Of a stretch of 64,000 nt of DNA, positions 25,885 through 33,485 are shown piece after piece. The notes beneath the pieces were generated by a model, which was given only the letters and a program-made list of their open reading frames with translations, did no database searches and was not told the DNA's origin. Source of the stretch: Streptomyces sp. NBC_00358. GTDB taxonomy: Bacteria; Actinomycetota; Actinomycetes; Streptomycetales; Streptomycetaceae. The stretch lies in assembly GCF_036099295.1 (NCBI RefSeq), contig NZ_CP107976.1, forward strand, positions 3,472,001 through 3,536,000, in the 5' to 3' direction. Numbering within the stretch: position 1 is the stretch's first letter; the number at the start of each line of letters is the position of its first letter. Both the position numbers and the translations under genes were made by a program.

Positions 25885-26109
25885 CTACCACCAGGCCGAA
25901 TCGAGACGGCCCTCGATCGCGCTGAGGTTGACGCGGGCGCAGTCGTCGCAGAAGTAGTGGCGGGTGCCGTCCTCGACGGAACAGGTCCACATGGGCCGGG
26001 GACCGTCGGCCGCTGTACCGCAGCGGGCGCATACGATCTTCGGCGCTTCGCCCGCGTCGGACCGCGATGGGGAGCCGGTGCTGTCACTGTCTTCGGGAAG
26101 ACTCGTCAC
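25885..26109 (-). CDS. Small zinc-ribbon protein
   Basis: A 74-residue protein with two CxxC pairs, CARCG and CDDC, around WTCSVEDGTRHYF, i.e. a treble-clef or zinc-ribbon fold. The N-terminal 25 residues are Ser/Asp-rich. GTG 26109 is the likeliest start; an open frame extends to 26223 but is not conserved-looking. It lies downstream of the wblC unit on the same strand, beyond a hairpin at 26159-26190, and converges on the ABC1 gene. Function unknown. Confidence 0.72.
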   Translation of the reverse strand: MTSLPEDSDSTGSPSRSDAGEAPKIVCARCGTAADGPRPMWTCSVEDGTRHYFCDDCARVNLSAIEGRLDSAWW

Positions 26110-26158
26110 CCGGGCGACGATATCGCCGTGATCGGCGGTTCGCGCGGCACAACGCACC

Positions 26159-26190
26159 GCGGGGGCCGGTCCGTTCGGACCGACCCCCGC
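26159..26190 (-). terminator. Terminator of the wblC operon
   Basis: GCGGGGGCCGGTCCG (26159-26173) pairs with CGGACCGACCCCCGC (26176-26190) with one mismatch, about 60 bases after the stop of the gene coupled to wblC. Confidence 0.65.
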
Positions 26191-26248
26191 CGAATTCAAT
26201 GCCTGGGACTGCTGCGACTGCAACGGCTGCTACGACGACACGCGTCGA

Positions 26249-26572
26249 TTACTGCATGACCGCCATGGCCAGCGCGCGCCGGGCTCGCATGGAAGCGCGC
26301 TCGGCCCGGCGCTGCATGCGGCGAGCGGCCGCCAGGCGCACGGCCCGGCGTTCCCGCTCGGCCTGGTGCAGTCGCTCGTGCATATGCGCACGAGCCAAGG
26401 CTTCTGGGATGAGTTGCATCTCTCGGGTCCTGTTCTGACGCGAGGCGTTCGCGCCGGTGGTGGTGAAGTCTGGGGTCGCGGAGCCTGCGGGCTCGCTCGG
26501 GGACGGCTTCATCGGGGCCTGTTTCTTGGGGTCGTGCGTCAGGGGGCGGTCGATCGTTCCTCGGATGTTCAT
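26249..26572 (-). CDS. Arg-rich small basic protein translationally coupled to wblC
   Basis: A 107-residue protein of unknown function. Its ATG overlaps the wblC stop (ATGA), so it is translated with WblC. The first 50 residues are polar. The C-terminal half is a single long basic helix rich in Arg, Ala and Met (HERLHQAERERRAVRLAAAR, then RMQRRAERASMRARRALAMA). This suggests binding to nucleic acid, the ribosome or an acidic protein. Not recognised as any named family. The coupling implies a role in the WblC antibiotic response. Confidence 0.72.
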   Translation of the reverse strand: MNIRGTIDRPLTHDPKKQAPMKPSPSEPAGSATPDFTTTGANASRQNRTREMQLIPEALARAHMHERLHQAERERRAVRLAAARRMQRRAERASMRARRALAMAVMQ

Positions 26573-26937
26573 GCCGCAACCGGGTTCTTGCGCGGGCGGC
26601 CACGCGGCCGCTTGCGGGCCACGACAACACCCTGGACGAAGAGCTCGCCACCCCAGACGCCCCAGGGCTCACGCCGCTCCTTGGCGCCGGCGAGGCAGGC
26701 CTCCATCAGCGGGCAGGTACGGCAGAGAGACTTGGCGTACTCGACGTCGGCCGGCGACTCGGCGAAGAAGACCTCCGGGTCGTAGGAACGGCAGGGGACG
26801 GGTACGCCGAGGTTCTCGATGGCGTCGTCGAGCGCGGTGAGCGCAGTGAGCGGGATCAAGGTGGAGTCCTCCGTGAGGCCGGGCGGGGGGATCGTTTCGG
26901 AAGGCGGTACGGACGGGGCGTGCGCTTCGAGTTGCAC
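26569..26937 (-). CDS. wblC: WhiB-family iron-sulfur regulator WblC (WhiB7)
   Basis: A 122-residue WhiB7-type transcription factor. The [4Fe-4S] cysteines are Cys49, Cys72, Cys75 and Cys81 (LCRTCPLMEAC). The turn GVWGG is at 93-97, and the C-terminal AT-hook RPRGRPRKN at 110-118 distinguishes WhiB7/WblC from other Wbl proteins. WblC binds the principal sigma factor and activates intrinsic antibiotic-resistance genes, including itself, after ribosome-targeting drugs. GTG 26937 has GAGGAAGA upstream. A leader of about 600 nt precedes it with an uORF, a hairpin at the uORF stop and a terminator-like stem. It is co-translated with a basic peptide downstream. Confidence 0.96.
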   Translation of the reverse strand: MQLEAHAPSVPPSETIPPPGLTEDSTLIPLTALTALDDAIENLGVPVPCRSYDPEVFFAESPADVEYAKSLCRTCPLMEACLAGAKERREPWGVWGGELFVQGVVVARKRPRGRPRKNPVAA

Positions 26938-27055
26938 GGTTCGTCTTCCTCGTCTGGTCGTGCCGGCCGGGGTCGGCCGGTTGGCGGCTGGTACCGGGTT
27001 CTTTTCTTGTCCCGAGGCCCCTTCGCTCTGTCGTCCCCGGTCGGGGACAAACAGA

Positions 27056-27090
27056 AGGGCCGCGGATCCCGGGTGGGGTTCCGCGGCCCT
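27056..27090 (-). promoter_or_regulatory. Attenuator-type terminator in the wblC leader
   Basis: AGGGCCGCGGA and TCCGCGGCCCT form a perfect 11-bp stem. On the minus strand it is followed by TCTGTTTG, i.e. a short U-rich run, as in a Rho-independent terminator. It lies between the uORF stop (27114) and wblC (26937). A second perfect palindrome, GTCCCCGG/TCGGGGAC, follows at 27033-27048. Confidence 0.7.
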
Positions 27091-27100
27091 GAAGGCGCCG

Positions 27101-27119
27101 GCCTGATCGTGAATCAGGC
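27101..27119 (-). promoter_or_regulatory. Hairpin overlapping the stop codon of the wblC uORF
   Basis: GCCTGAT (27101-27107) and ATCAGGC (27113-27119) form a 7-bp stem whose upstream strand includes the last Ala codon and the TGA stop of the uORF. A ribosome terminating there would melt it, linking uORF translation to the folding of the attenuator just downstream. Confidence 0.55.
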
Positions 27120-27440
27120 TGGATCACTCCAGGGTTCAGGCCCACGGAAGGCCCACATCGTGTGGTGCTGCTGCGTCTGCTTCAGGGATCCGGCACCGGT
27201 TGCCGCAAAGGCATAGGCATGTGCCTCTGCCACTACTGCCGCTTCCAGTGCCTGGGTCGGTCGCTCATTGCGCTCACTGACGGGAAGACCCGCGAGAGAC
27301 ACGGAGGACGCCGGCCGGACGGCGGGAATGCCGGACAGACCGGTGCCCAGGTTCGAGACGCCGAGCATGCGTGTGGAGGCGACGACCGAGCGATCGGTCA
27401 TTTTCACGGTGTTGATGAAGCTGGTGTTGATGCTGATCAC
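27114..27440 (-). CDS. wblC leader uORF (108 codons)
   Basis: A 108-residue open frame in the wblC leader. GTG 27440 is preceded by GAGGAGG at eight bases, a strong site. The N-terminus ISINTSFINTVKMTDRSVV does not resemble any enzyme. It lies between the WblC-type promoter (27552-27589) and the attenuator hairpins. In actinobacteria the whiB7/wblC leader carries an uORF whose translation controls attenuation. I infer the same role here: slowed translation by ribosome drugs would allow read-through. The peptide could also be functional, as it is longer than needed for a sensor. Confidence 0.65.
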   Translation of the reverse strand: MISINTSFINTVKMTDRSVVASTRMLGVSNLGTGLSGIPAVRPASSVSLAGLPVSERNERPTQALEAAVVAEAHAYAFAATGAGSLKQTQQHHTMWAFRGPEPWSDPA

Positions 27441-27551
27441 TGGAATCGCCTCCTCTCGGCGTCTTGGGGGACCGGTGCGAACCGGTCCGACGGTTATTAA
27501 GTACAGCACGGAACCAGGGCCTTGGAGAAGGCCGCTGCTGCCGTGGTTAAG

Positions 27552-27589
27552 AACCTATGGGGATTGCTGGGGCATGCGCAAACTATTTT
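27552..27589 (-). promoter_or_regulatory. wblC promoter with AT-rich WblC-binding element
   Basis: On the minus strand: TTGCGC (27581-27576) as -35, an 18-base spacer, and TAGGTT (27557-27552) as -10, with an AT-rich AAAATAGT directly upstream of the -35 (27589-27582). An AT-rich block just before the -35 is the known mark of WhiB7/WblC-activated promoters, so autoregulation is expected. It begins only 15-50 bases after the uvrD2 stop. Confidence 0.65.
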
Positions 27590-27604
27590 CTCGACGAGTT
27601 TCAA

Positions 27605-29800
27605 TCAGTCGCCCTCGCCGTCTCCCCCAACCTCTCGACCTGCGCAGATGGCCAGAACTTCGGCTCCGAAGCGGTTGAGTTTGCGCACGCCGACCCCTGG
27701 GATCCGCGCGAGCTCGCCCTCGTCGTCCGGCGCGGTCTCGGCGATCGCCATCAGCGTCTTGTCGGTGAAGACGCAGAACGCGGGCTGTCCGGTGCGCTGC
27801 GCCTGCACCGCGCGCCACTCGCGCAGCCGCTCGTACAGACCCTCGTCCATGTCGGAGGGGCAGCCGTCGCAGCGCATCAGCTTCATCTCACCGGCGTCGG
27901 TGAGGGTGCGGCCGCAGACCCGGCAGCGCGCCGGGCTCCGGCTCGTGCGCCGGGCGGCCGTGGCACCGCGGGTTCCGGCGCCGCGCTCGATGCCTCCCGA
28001 GGCTCCGCCACCGCCGCGGCCCGCCGCGACGGTGGAACCGGGACGGAGCCCGTCCAGGAACCGGCTGGGGCGTCGGCCCGCCCGGCCGCCGGGTGAGCGG
28101 GCGAGCGCCCAGGAGACGAAGAGGTGCTCTCTGGCGCGGGTGACACCGACGTAGAGGAGGCGGCGCTCCTCCTCTATCTGCTCCTCGGTCTTTGCGTACG
28201 TGATCGGCATCATGCCCTCGGCCACACCGACCAGGAAGACGACGTCCCACTCCAGCCCCTTGGCGGAGTGCAAGGAGGCGAGGGTGACGCCCTGGACGGT
28301 CGGGGCGTGCTGGGCGCTCGCACGTTCGTCGAGCTCGGCCACCAGGTCGCCGAGCGTCGCGCCGGGCTTGGCGGTCGCGAAGTCCTGCGCGAGGTTCACC
28401 AGGGCGGCCAGCGACTCCCAGCGTTCCCGGACGGCGCCGGAGCCGGCCGGGGGCTTGCTGGTCCAGCCCTCGCCCGAGAGCACCGCCCGGACCTGCGAGG
28501 GCAGGTCGACGACATCGTCGAGCAGCGAGTCGTTGCCGCCGAAGCGGGCGGCGGCGCGCAGGGCCGAACCCGCTTTGCGCACCTCGGGGCGGTCGAAGAA
28601 GCGCTCGGCACCGCGGAGCTGGTAGGACACTCCGGCGTCGGCGAGGGCCTGTTCGTAGGTCTCGGACTGGGAGTTCGTACGGAACAGGATCGCGATCTCA
28701 CCGGCGGGGACGCCCGAGGCGATGAGGTCGCGGATGCGCCGGGCGGCACCCTCGGCCTCTGCGGGCTCGTCCGTGTACTCGGCGTAGACGGGCTCGGCGC
28801 CCGGGGGCCGCTGGGAGATCAGTTCGAGGCGGTGCTCGGCGGCCCGTCCGCGGGCCTGGGAGAGCAGGCCGTTGGCGAGGCGGACCACCTGGGGGGTGGA
28901 GCGGTAGTCGCGGACGAGCTTGACGACGGTGGCTCCGGGATGGCGAGTGCGGAAGTCGAGGAGGTGGTCGGGGGTTGCACCGGTGAACGAGTAGATCGTC
29001 TGGCTGGCGTCGCCGACCACGCAGAGGCTGTCCCGCTCCCCGAGCCACAGCTCCAGAAGCCGCTGCTGGAGCGGGCTGACGTCCTGGTACTCGTCGACCA
29101 CGAAGTGCTGGTACTGGGAGCGGACCTGTTCGGCGATGTCGTGCCGGTCCTGAAGGATGGCGACCGTCAGCAGCAGGACGTCCTCGAAGTCGATCACCGA
29201 GCGGTCGCGCTTGAGGTCCTCGTACGCCGAGTAGATCTTGGCGGTCTCGGCCGGGTCCCGGGGGGCTTCGCGGCCGGCGAGGGCAGCGGCGGCGGCGTAG
29301 TCGGCGGGGATGGTCTGGGTGACCTTGCACCACTCGATCTCACCGGTGACGTCCCGCAGCTCTCCTCGGTCGAGCCGGATGCGGCAGGCGGCGGCCGCGT
29401 CCGCGACGAGCTGGATCTTGCGGTCCACGAGCCGGGGCAGACTGCCACCGACGGCTTTCGGCCAGAAGTACTGGAGCTGGCGCAGCGCGGCGGAGTGGAA
29501 GGTGCGGGCCTGGACTCCTCCGGCGCCGAGCTGGCGCAGCCGGCCGCGCATCTCGCCCGCGGCGCGGTTGGTGAAGGTGACCGCGAGCACGCTGGAGGGC
29601 TGGAGGATTCCCGCGCGCACCCCGTAGGCGATGCGGTGCGTGATCGCCCGGGTCTTGCCCGTACCGGCGCCCGCCAGCACGCACACCGGCCCGTGCAGGG
29701 CGGTGGCGACCTCGCGCTGCTCGGGGTCGAGCCCGTCGAGCACCGCGTCGGCCGTGTCCGGAACCTGCGGGAAGAGGGTGGAGTGCGTTGCTGCTGTCAC
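27605..29800 (-). CDS. uvrD2: ATP-dependent DNA helicase UvrD2
   Basis: A 731-residue SF1A helicase. Walker A is AGAGTGKTRAI, motif II is VVDEYQDVSPLQ, motif III is VVGDASQTIYSFTGA, and motif VI region is YVGVTRAREHLFVSWA. After the helicase core come a tetra-cysteine zinc module (CRVCGRTL...RCDGC) and a C-terminal HRDC domain (about residues 650-731). The HRDC plus zinc arrangement identifies UvrD2, essential in mycobacteria. GTG 29800 is chosen as it precedes the conserved start and follows GGCGGGG. It is divergent from the mycoredoxin gene, as in mycobacteria. Confidence 0.94.
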   Translation of the reverse strand: MTAATHSTLFPQVPDTADAVLDGLDPEQREVATALHGPVCVLAGAGTGKTRAITHRIAYGVRAGILQPSSVLAVTFTNRAAGEMRGRLRQLGAGGVQARTFHSAALRQLQYFWPKAVGGSLPRLVDRKIQLVADAAAACRIRLDRGELRDVTGEIEWCKVTQTIPADYAAAAALAGREAPRDPAETAKIYSAYEDLKRDRSVIDFEDVLLLTVAILQDRHDIAEQVRSQYQHFVVDEYQDVSPLQQRLLELWLGERDSLCVVGDASQTIYSFTGATPDHLLDFRTRHPGATVVKLVRDYRSTPQVVRLANGLLSQARGRAAEHRLELISQRPPGAEPVYAEYTDEPAEAEGAARRIRDLIASGVPAGEIAILFRTNSQSETYEQALADAGVSYQLRGAERFFDRPEVRKAGSALRAAARFGGNDSLLDDVVDLPSQVRAVLSGEGWTSKPPAGSGAVRERWESLAALVNLAQDFATAKPGATLGDLVAELDERASAQHAPTVQGVTLASLHSAKGLEWDVVFLVGVAEGMMPITYAKTEEQIEEERRLLYVGVTRAREHLFVSWALARSPGGRAGRRPSRFLDGLRPGSTVAAGRGGGGASGGIERGAGTRGATAARRTSRSPARCRVCGRTLTDAGEMKLMRCDGCPSDMDEGLYERLREWRAVQAQRTGQPAFCVFTDKTLMAIAETAPDDEGELARIPGVGVRKLNRFGAEVLAICAGREVGGDGEGD

Positions 29801-29839
29801 CCCGCCATGCTGCCAGGTCTGGCGGGACGGATGAGCAGG

Positions 29840-29848
29840 TTGTCCACA
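29840..29848 (+). promoter_or_regulatory. DnaA-box-like sequence upstream of uvrD2
   Basis: TTGTCCACA matches the Streptomyces DnaA box exactly. It lies 40 bases upstream of the uvrD2 start in the 298-base divergent region shared with the mycoredoxin gene. Confidence 0.45.
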
Positions 29849-30025
29849 GGGAGGCGCCCGCAGTCGTACGAATGCGGTGAGCGTCACGTCCGCCGGGTGG
29901 GCCGTGGTCGTATCTCGGCCATGTGCCCCCGGTCCGCCTCTTCCTTGTCGCGGCCGTCCCACCTGGGGCGCGGCGGAGGAGAGGCGAGCATCACGTCGAC
30001 GCGGGCCCCCTCGATACCCCCCACG

Positions 30026-30051
30026 GGAATGGTGGCCGGGTGGCCTGCGTT
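30026..30051 (+). promoter_or_regulatory. sigR-type promoter of the mycoredoxin gene
   Basis: GGAAT (30026-30030), an 18-base spacer and GTT (30049-30051) match the SigR/SigH thiol-stress consensus exactly. Transcription would begin near 30058, some 40 bases before the ATG. Confidence 0.82.
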
Positions 30052-30098
30052 CCCCTTGCAGCGACGACCATCCCCAGCCGTGAAGGAGCGCATGAGAC

Positions 30099-30356
30099 AT
30101 GCAGGGCACTGTGACGATGTACAGCACCACGTGGTGCGGCTACTGCCGTCGGCTCAAGAGCCAGATGGACCGTGAGGGCATCGCGTACAACGAGATCAAC
30201 ATCGAGCAGGACCCGCAGTCCGCGGCGTTCGTCGAGAAGGCCAACGGCGGGAACCAGACGGTTCCGACGGTTCTGGTGGTTCCCTCCGGCGGTGGCGAGA
30301 ACATCGTCATGACGAACCCGAGCCTGGCCCAGGTGAAGCAGGCTCTCGCGGTCTGA
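30099..30356 (+). CDS. Mycoredoxin (glutaredoxin-like, reduces mycothiol mixed disulfides)
   Basis: An 85-residue glutaredoxin-fold protein with active site WCGYC (Cys13, Cys16) and a cis-proline loop QTVPTVLV. The family of mycoredoxin-1 (Rv3198A) uses mycothiol to reduce mixed disulfides on proteins. Position next to uvrD2 and nudC is as in mycobacteria. A consensus sigR promoter upstream indicates induction by thiol oxidation. ATG 30099 is used; ATG 30117 is possible but would remove the first strand. A hairpin terminator follows at 30372-30404. Confidence 0.92.
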   Translation: MQGTVTMYSTTWCGYCRRLKSQMDREGIAYNEINIEQDPQSAAFVEKANGGNQTVPTVLVVPSGGGENIVMTNPSLAQVKQALAV

Positions 30357-30371
30357 CGCTCCCGCACGCCA

Positions 30372-30404
30372 CGCCCCCTCCGGTCCAGGTCACAGGAGGG
30401 GGCG
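30372..30404 (+). terminator. Terminator of the mycoredoxin gene
   Basis: CGCCCCCTCC (30372-30381) and GGAGGGGGCG (30395-30404) form a perfect 10-bp stem 16 bases after the stop. Confidence 0.75.
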
Positions 30405-30463
30405 ACGCTGTGTGCGGGCGCGGCCGCACGGAGGGCAGGAACGACGGCGACGGTCCAGGCAAC

Positions 30464-30551
30464 GCCCCCCGAGGGAGATCAGCCCCGCCTCGTACGCGAG
30501 GGCGACGGCCTGGACGCGGTCGCGGAGATCCGGCTTCGGCAGGATGCGGCT
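30464..30551 (-). pseudogene. Possible remnant of a NarL/LuxR-type response regulator
   Basis: In one minus-strand frame the peptide SRILPKPDLRDRVQAVALAY then EAGLISLGG closely resembles the C-terminal end of NarL/FixJ response regulators (typically HVSRILAKLGLRDRVQAVVLAY...). Upstream sequence in all frames lacks the rest of the HTH and receiver domains. I read it as a fragment of a degraded gene. The resemblance is short and could be overstated. Confidence 0.4.
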
Positions 30552-30816
30552 CGTGCGTGAGGCTCCGCAGCTGGTGCTGCTGGGGCAGGCCGGGATCGTG
30601 ATCGCTGGGCGCGCTGCTTCCGGCGGGCTGGGCGGCCAGGGCCCGCACGGCCACGGCGCCGCGCACGGAATGAGTGCCGGGCCAACCCCACAGGCCGACG
30701 TCAGCAGGCCGGCGGAATTCGGGCTGCCGTGCGGCCTCGGGGCGCGCGGCGTGTCCCTCCGGCAGGCGTCAAGACCCCCGGAAGTGATCCGGACCGGGGC
30801 AGGCGGCGGGGGAAGC

Positions 30817-30857
30817 CGGATCGCCCCTGGCATCGCACTGGCGCCAGGGGCGATCCG
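30817..30857. repeat. Perfect 14-bp inverted repeat
   Basis: CGGATCGCCCCTGG (30817-30830) and CCAGGGGCGATCCG (30844-30857) with a 13-base spacer, in the gene-poor stretch. It could be a terminator orphaned by gene decay or the trace of a mobile element end. Confidence 0.7.
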
Positions 30858-31019
30858 TGAAGCCGCTGCCGGGGAGCCGCCGGGACATCGTCGAGATGGT
30901 CACGGCTGAGCCGGGGCAGGCGAGGCGGATCGTGCCCGCCGTTGTCCGCCCGGACGGTCCGCCGCTCACGAGGCCTTCCGCTTTCACGGTTCAGGCACAG
31001 GAGCGGCGTCCGGCCGGTG

Positions 31020-31967
31020 TCAGGTGAGGTGCCCCCGCGTCGGCAGGGGCTTGCCGTACCAGAGTTCGATCAGGCGGGCCGCGATCGAGATTCCGTAGGG
31101 AGGCAGCACCTCCCCGGACTCGAAGGCGGCCCGCAGGTCTTCCCGGGAGAACCAGCGCGCTTCGTGGATCTCCTCGCCGTCGACGTTGATCTCCGACGAG
31201 GTGGCGCGGGCCCTGAAGCCCAGCATGAGGCTGGAGGGGAACGGCCAGGGCTGGCTGGCGACGTACTCGACCTCGCCGACGGTGACGCCCACCTCCTCGA
31301 AGACCTCGCGGCGGACGGACTGCTCGATGGACTCGCCGGGCTCGACGAAGCCCGCGAGCGTGGAGAAGCGGCCTTCGGGCCAGTGCATCTGGCGGCCGAG
31401 CAGGACGCGGTCCTCGTCGTCCGTGACGGCCATGATCACGGCCGGGTCGGTGCGCGGGTAGTGCTCGGCGCCGCACGCGGGGCAGCGGCGGATGTGACCG
31501 GCGGCCGCGATGACCGTGCGCTCACCGCAGCGGGAGCAGAAACGGTGCAGCCGCTGCCAGTTCTCCAGCGCGACCGCGTGCACCATCAGGCCGGCGTCGC
31601 GCGGCGACAGCAGGAGGCCCGCCTCGCGCAGCCCGGCGGGACGGGCGGACTGGTCGATACGGCCGGGAAGCGCGTCCTTCTGGAGCGCGAAATAGCTCAC
31701 CCCGTCGTCGTCCGTGCCCAGGAAATAGCGGTGCGCCTCGGTGAGCGGGGCCTCGAAGGAGGGCGTCATCAGCAGTTCGGTGGTGCCGTCGGCCATCTCG
31801 TCGATGAGCACCTGACCGCCGGAGACCACGAAGACACGGGTCGTGGGGTGGCTCCAGGCCGCCGCGAGCCAGGCCTCGTCGAGCCGGTGATGGGCGGCCC
31901 GGTCGATGCCGGTCGGGGCGGTGAGCGAGATGGGACGGTCGGCGCTGTGGTCGGTCCAGGTGGTCAC
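31020..31967 (-). CDS. nudC: NAD(+) diphosphatase / RNA-decapping Nudix enzyme NudC
   Basis: A 315-residue NudC. A zinc ribbon (CSRC ... CPAC, about residues 128-147) precedes the Nudix box GFVEPGESIEQSVRREVFEE, and SQPWPFPSSLM follows, the motif that marks NADH pyrophosphatases. The enzyme hydrolyses NAD(H) and can remove NAD caps from RNA. GTG 31967 encodes the start MTTWTDHS. The M20 dipeptidase gene lies about 95 bases upstream on the same strand. The gene corresponds to Rv3199c in the conserved uvrD2-adnAB block. All key residues are intact. Confidence 0.95.
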   Translation of the reverse strand: MTTWTDHSADRPISLTAPTGIDRAAHHRLDEAWLAAAWSHPTTRVFVVSGGQVLIDEMADGTTELLMTPSFEAPLTEAHRYFLGTDDDGVSYFALQKDALPGRIDQSARPAGLREAGLLLSPRDAGLMVHAVALENWQRLHRFCSRCGERTVIAAAGHIRRCPACGAEHYPRTDPAVIMAVTDDEDRVLLGRQMHWPEGRFSTLAGFVEPGESIEQSVRREVFEEVGVTVGEVEYVASQPWPFPSSLMLGFRARATSSEINVDGEEIHEARWFSREDLRAAFESGEVLPPYGISIAARLIELWYGKPLPTRGHLT

Positions 31968-32062
31968 GGGTGCTTCCAACTCCCCCGGTGGAACGGTTAT
32001 TTCGGCGGACGGTTCAGCGGGACGGGCGTGCGGTGCGCTCTTGAAAGTGCGGATCGGCTTGT

Positions 32063-33475
32063 TCAGTGTGTCTCGCGCCAGTTCTCGGCCAGGTCGCCCC
32101 ACAGGTGGGCGGCCGTTTCGACGCCCTTCATGAGGAGGTCGAGTTCGACCTTCTCGTTGGGTGCGTGCCAGCCGTCGGAGGGAACGGAGATGCCCAGGAA
32201 GAGCACCGGGACGCCGAGGACGTCCTGGAGGTCGGCCGCCGGTCCCGAGCCACCCTCGCGAGTGAAGCGGATCGGCTGCTCGAAGGCGCGGCCCATGGCG
32301 CGGACGACGGACTGCAGGGCGGGGTGGTCCAGTGGCGTCAGACACGGGCGGGTGGCCGCGCCGAACGTGATCTCGTGCCGGATGCCGTCGGGCACCTGCT
32401 CGGCCGCCCAGGCGCGTACGACCTTCTCGATGTGGTCCGGGTCCTGCCCGGCGACCAGTCGGAAGGAGAGCTTCACCAGGGCCGAGGACGGGATGATCGT
32501 CTTGCTGCCGGCGCCCTGGTAGCCGCCGCCGATGCCGTTGACCTCGGCGGTCGGGCGGGCCCAGACGCGCTCCAGGGTGGTGTGCCCTGCCTCTCCGTGG
32601 GTGGCCGTCGACCTGGCCGTGCGCAGCCACCGCTCCTCGTCGAAGGGCAGCTCGGCGAAGAGTTCGCGCTCGCGGTCGGTGAGTTCTGTGATGCCTTCGT
32701 AGAAGCCGGGTACGGCCACGCGTGCGTGCTCGTCGTGCAGGGCCGCCACCAGCCGGGCGACCGCCGTGGCGGGATTGGGCACGGCGCCGCCGAACGATCC
32801 GGAGTGGATGTCCTGCTCGGGCCCGTACAGCTCGATCTCGCACTCGGCGAGACCCCGCATGCCCGTGCAGACCGTGGGGGTGTCCTCGGACCACATGCCG
32901 GTGTCGGAGACGATCACGGCATCGGCGGCGAGCCGCTCGGCATGCTCCTCGACGAGGTCGCGGAAGTGCGGGGAACCGGACTCCTCCTCGCCCTCGATCA
33001 ACAGCTTGAGGTGGACGGCCGGGGTGGTGCGCCCGGTGGCGGCGAGGTGGGCCCTGACACCGAGTGTGTGGAAGAACACCTGGCCCTTGTCGTCGGCGGC
33101 TCCGCGCGCGTGGAGGCGGTTTCCGAGGATCACCGGCTCGAAGGGCTCGGTGTCCCAGCCGTCCTCGCGGGCGGCGGGCTGCACGTCGTGGTGCCCGTAG
33201 ACGAGGACCGTGGGCGCGTCGGGGTCCTCGGAGCGCCATTCGGCGAAGACGGCCGGGGCGCCCGCGGTCGGCCAGACCTCGCTGGTCGGGAAGCCGGTCT
33301 TCCGGAGTTCGGCGGCGAGCCAGTCGGCGCTGCGTGCCACGTCCGCGGCGTGCTCGGGCTGAGCCGAGACCGAGGGGATGCGCAGCCACTCCACGAGGTC
33401 GTCGAGGAAGGCGGCGCGGTGGGTCTCGATGTACGTACGGACGGTGCTGACGGCGTTGTCAACGGGCTTGCTCAT
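32063..33475 (-). CDS. M20-family dipeptidase
   Basis: A 470-residue zinc dipeptidase. Metal-binding motifs are VLVYGHHDVQPA (His/Asp), RGAADDKGQ (bridging Asp), EGEEESGS (Glu-Glu) and SDTGMW. The lid domain follows, with HSGSFGGAVPNPA. Length and motif set match cytosolic nonspecific dipeptidase/PepV-type enzymes that split dipeptides with unblocked ends. ATG 33475 encodes MSKPVDNAV. It is inserted between nudC and adnB, which are neighbours in mycobacteria. Only 10 bases separate it from the adnB stop, so it is probably in the adnAB transcript. Confidence 0.93.
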   Translation of the reverse strand: MSKPVDNAVSTVRTYIETHRAAFLDDLVEWLRIPSVSAQPEHAADVARSADWLAAELRKTGFPTSEVWPTAGAPAVFAEWRSEDPDAPTVLVYGHHDVQPAAREDGWDTEPFEPVILGNRLHARGAADDKGQVFFHTLGVRAHLAATGRTTPAVHLKLLIEGEEESGSPHFRDLVEEHAERLAADAVIVSDTGMWSEDTPTVCTGMRGLAECEIELYGPEQDIHSGSFGGAVPNPATAVARLVAALHDEHARVAVPGFYEGITELTDRERELFAELPFDEERWLRTARSTATHGEAGHTTLERVWARPTAEVNGIGGGYQGAGSKTIIPSSALVKLSFRLVAGQDPDHIEKVVRAWAAEQVPDGIRHEITFGAATRPCLTPLDHPALQSVVRAMGRAFEQPIRFTREGGSGPAADLQDVLGVPVLFLGISVPSDGWHAPNEKVELDLLMKGVETAAHLWGDLAENWRETH

Positions 33476-33485
33476 GTTCCTGAGC

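Larger units (their letters stand above)
30405..31019. other. Gene-poor 615-base stretch with decayed coding remnants
   Basis: No open frame here has convincing codon use or homology. It holds a possible LuxR/NarL-regulator C-terminal remnant (30464-30551, minus) and a perfect 14-bp inverted repeat (30817-30857). The remainder shows nothing I can identify. It separates mycoredoxin from nudC, which are close together in mycobacteria. Confidence 0.6.

Noticed and set aside
30390..30833. A 147-codon minus-strand open frame as an intact gene
   Set aside because: Pro/Ser/Arg-rich composition, no ribosome site, and only its end resembles a known family. Treated as a possible remnant.
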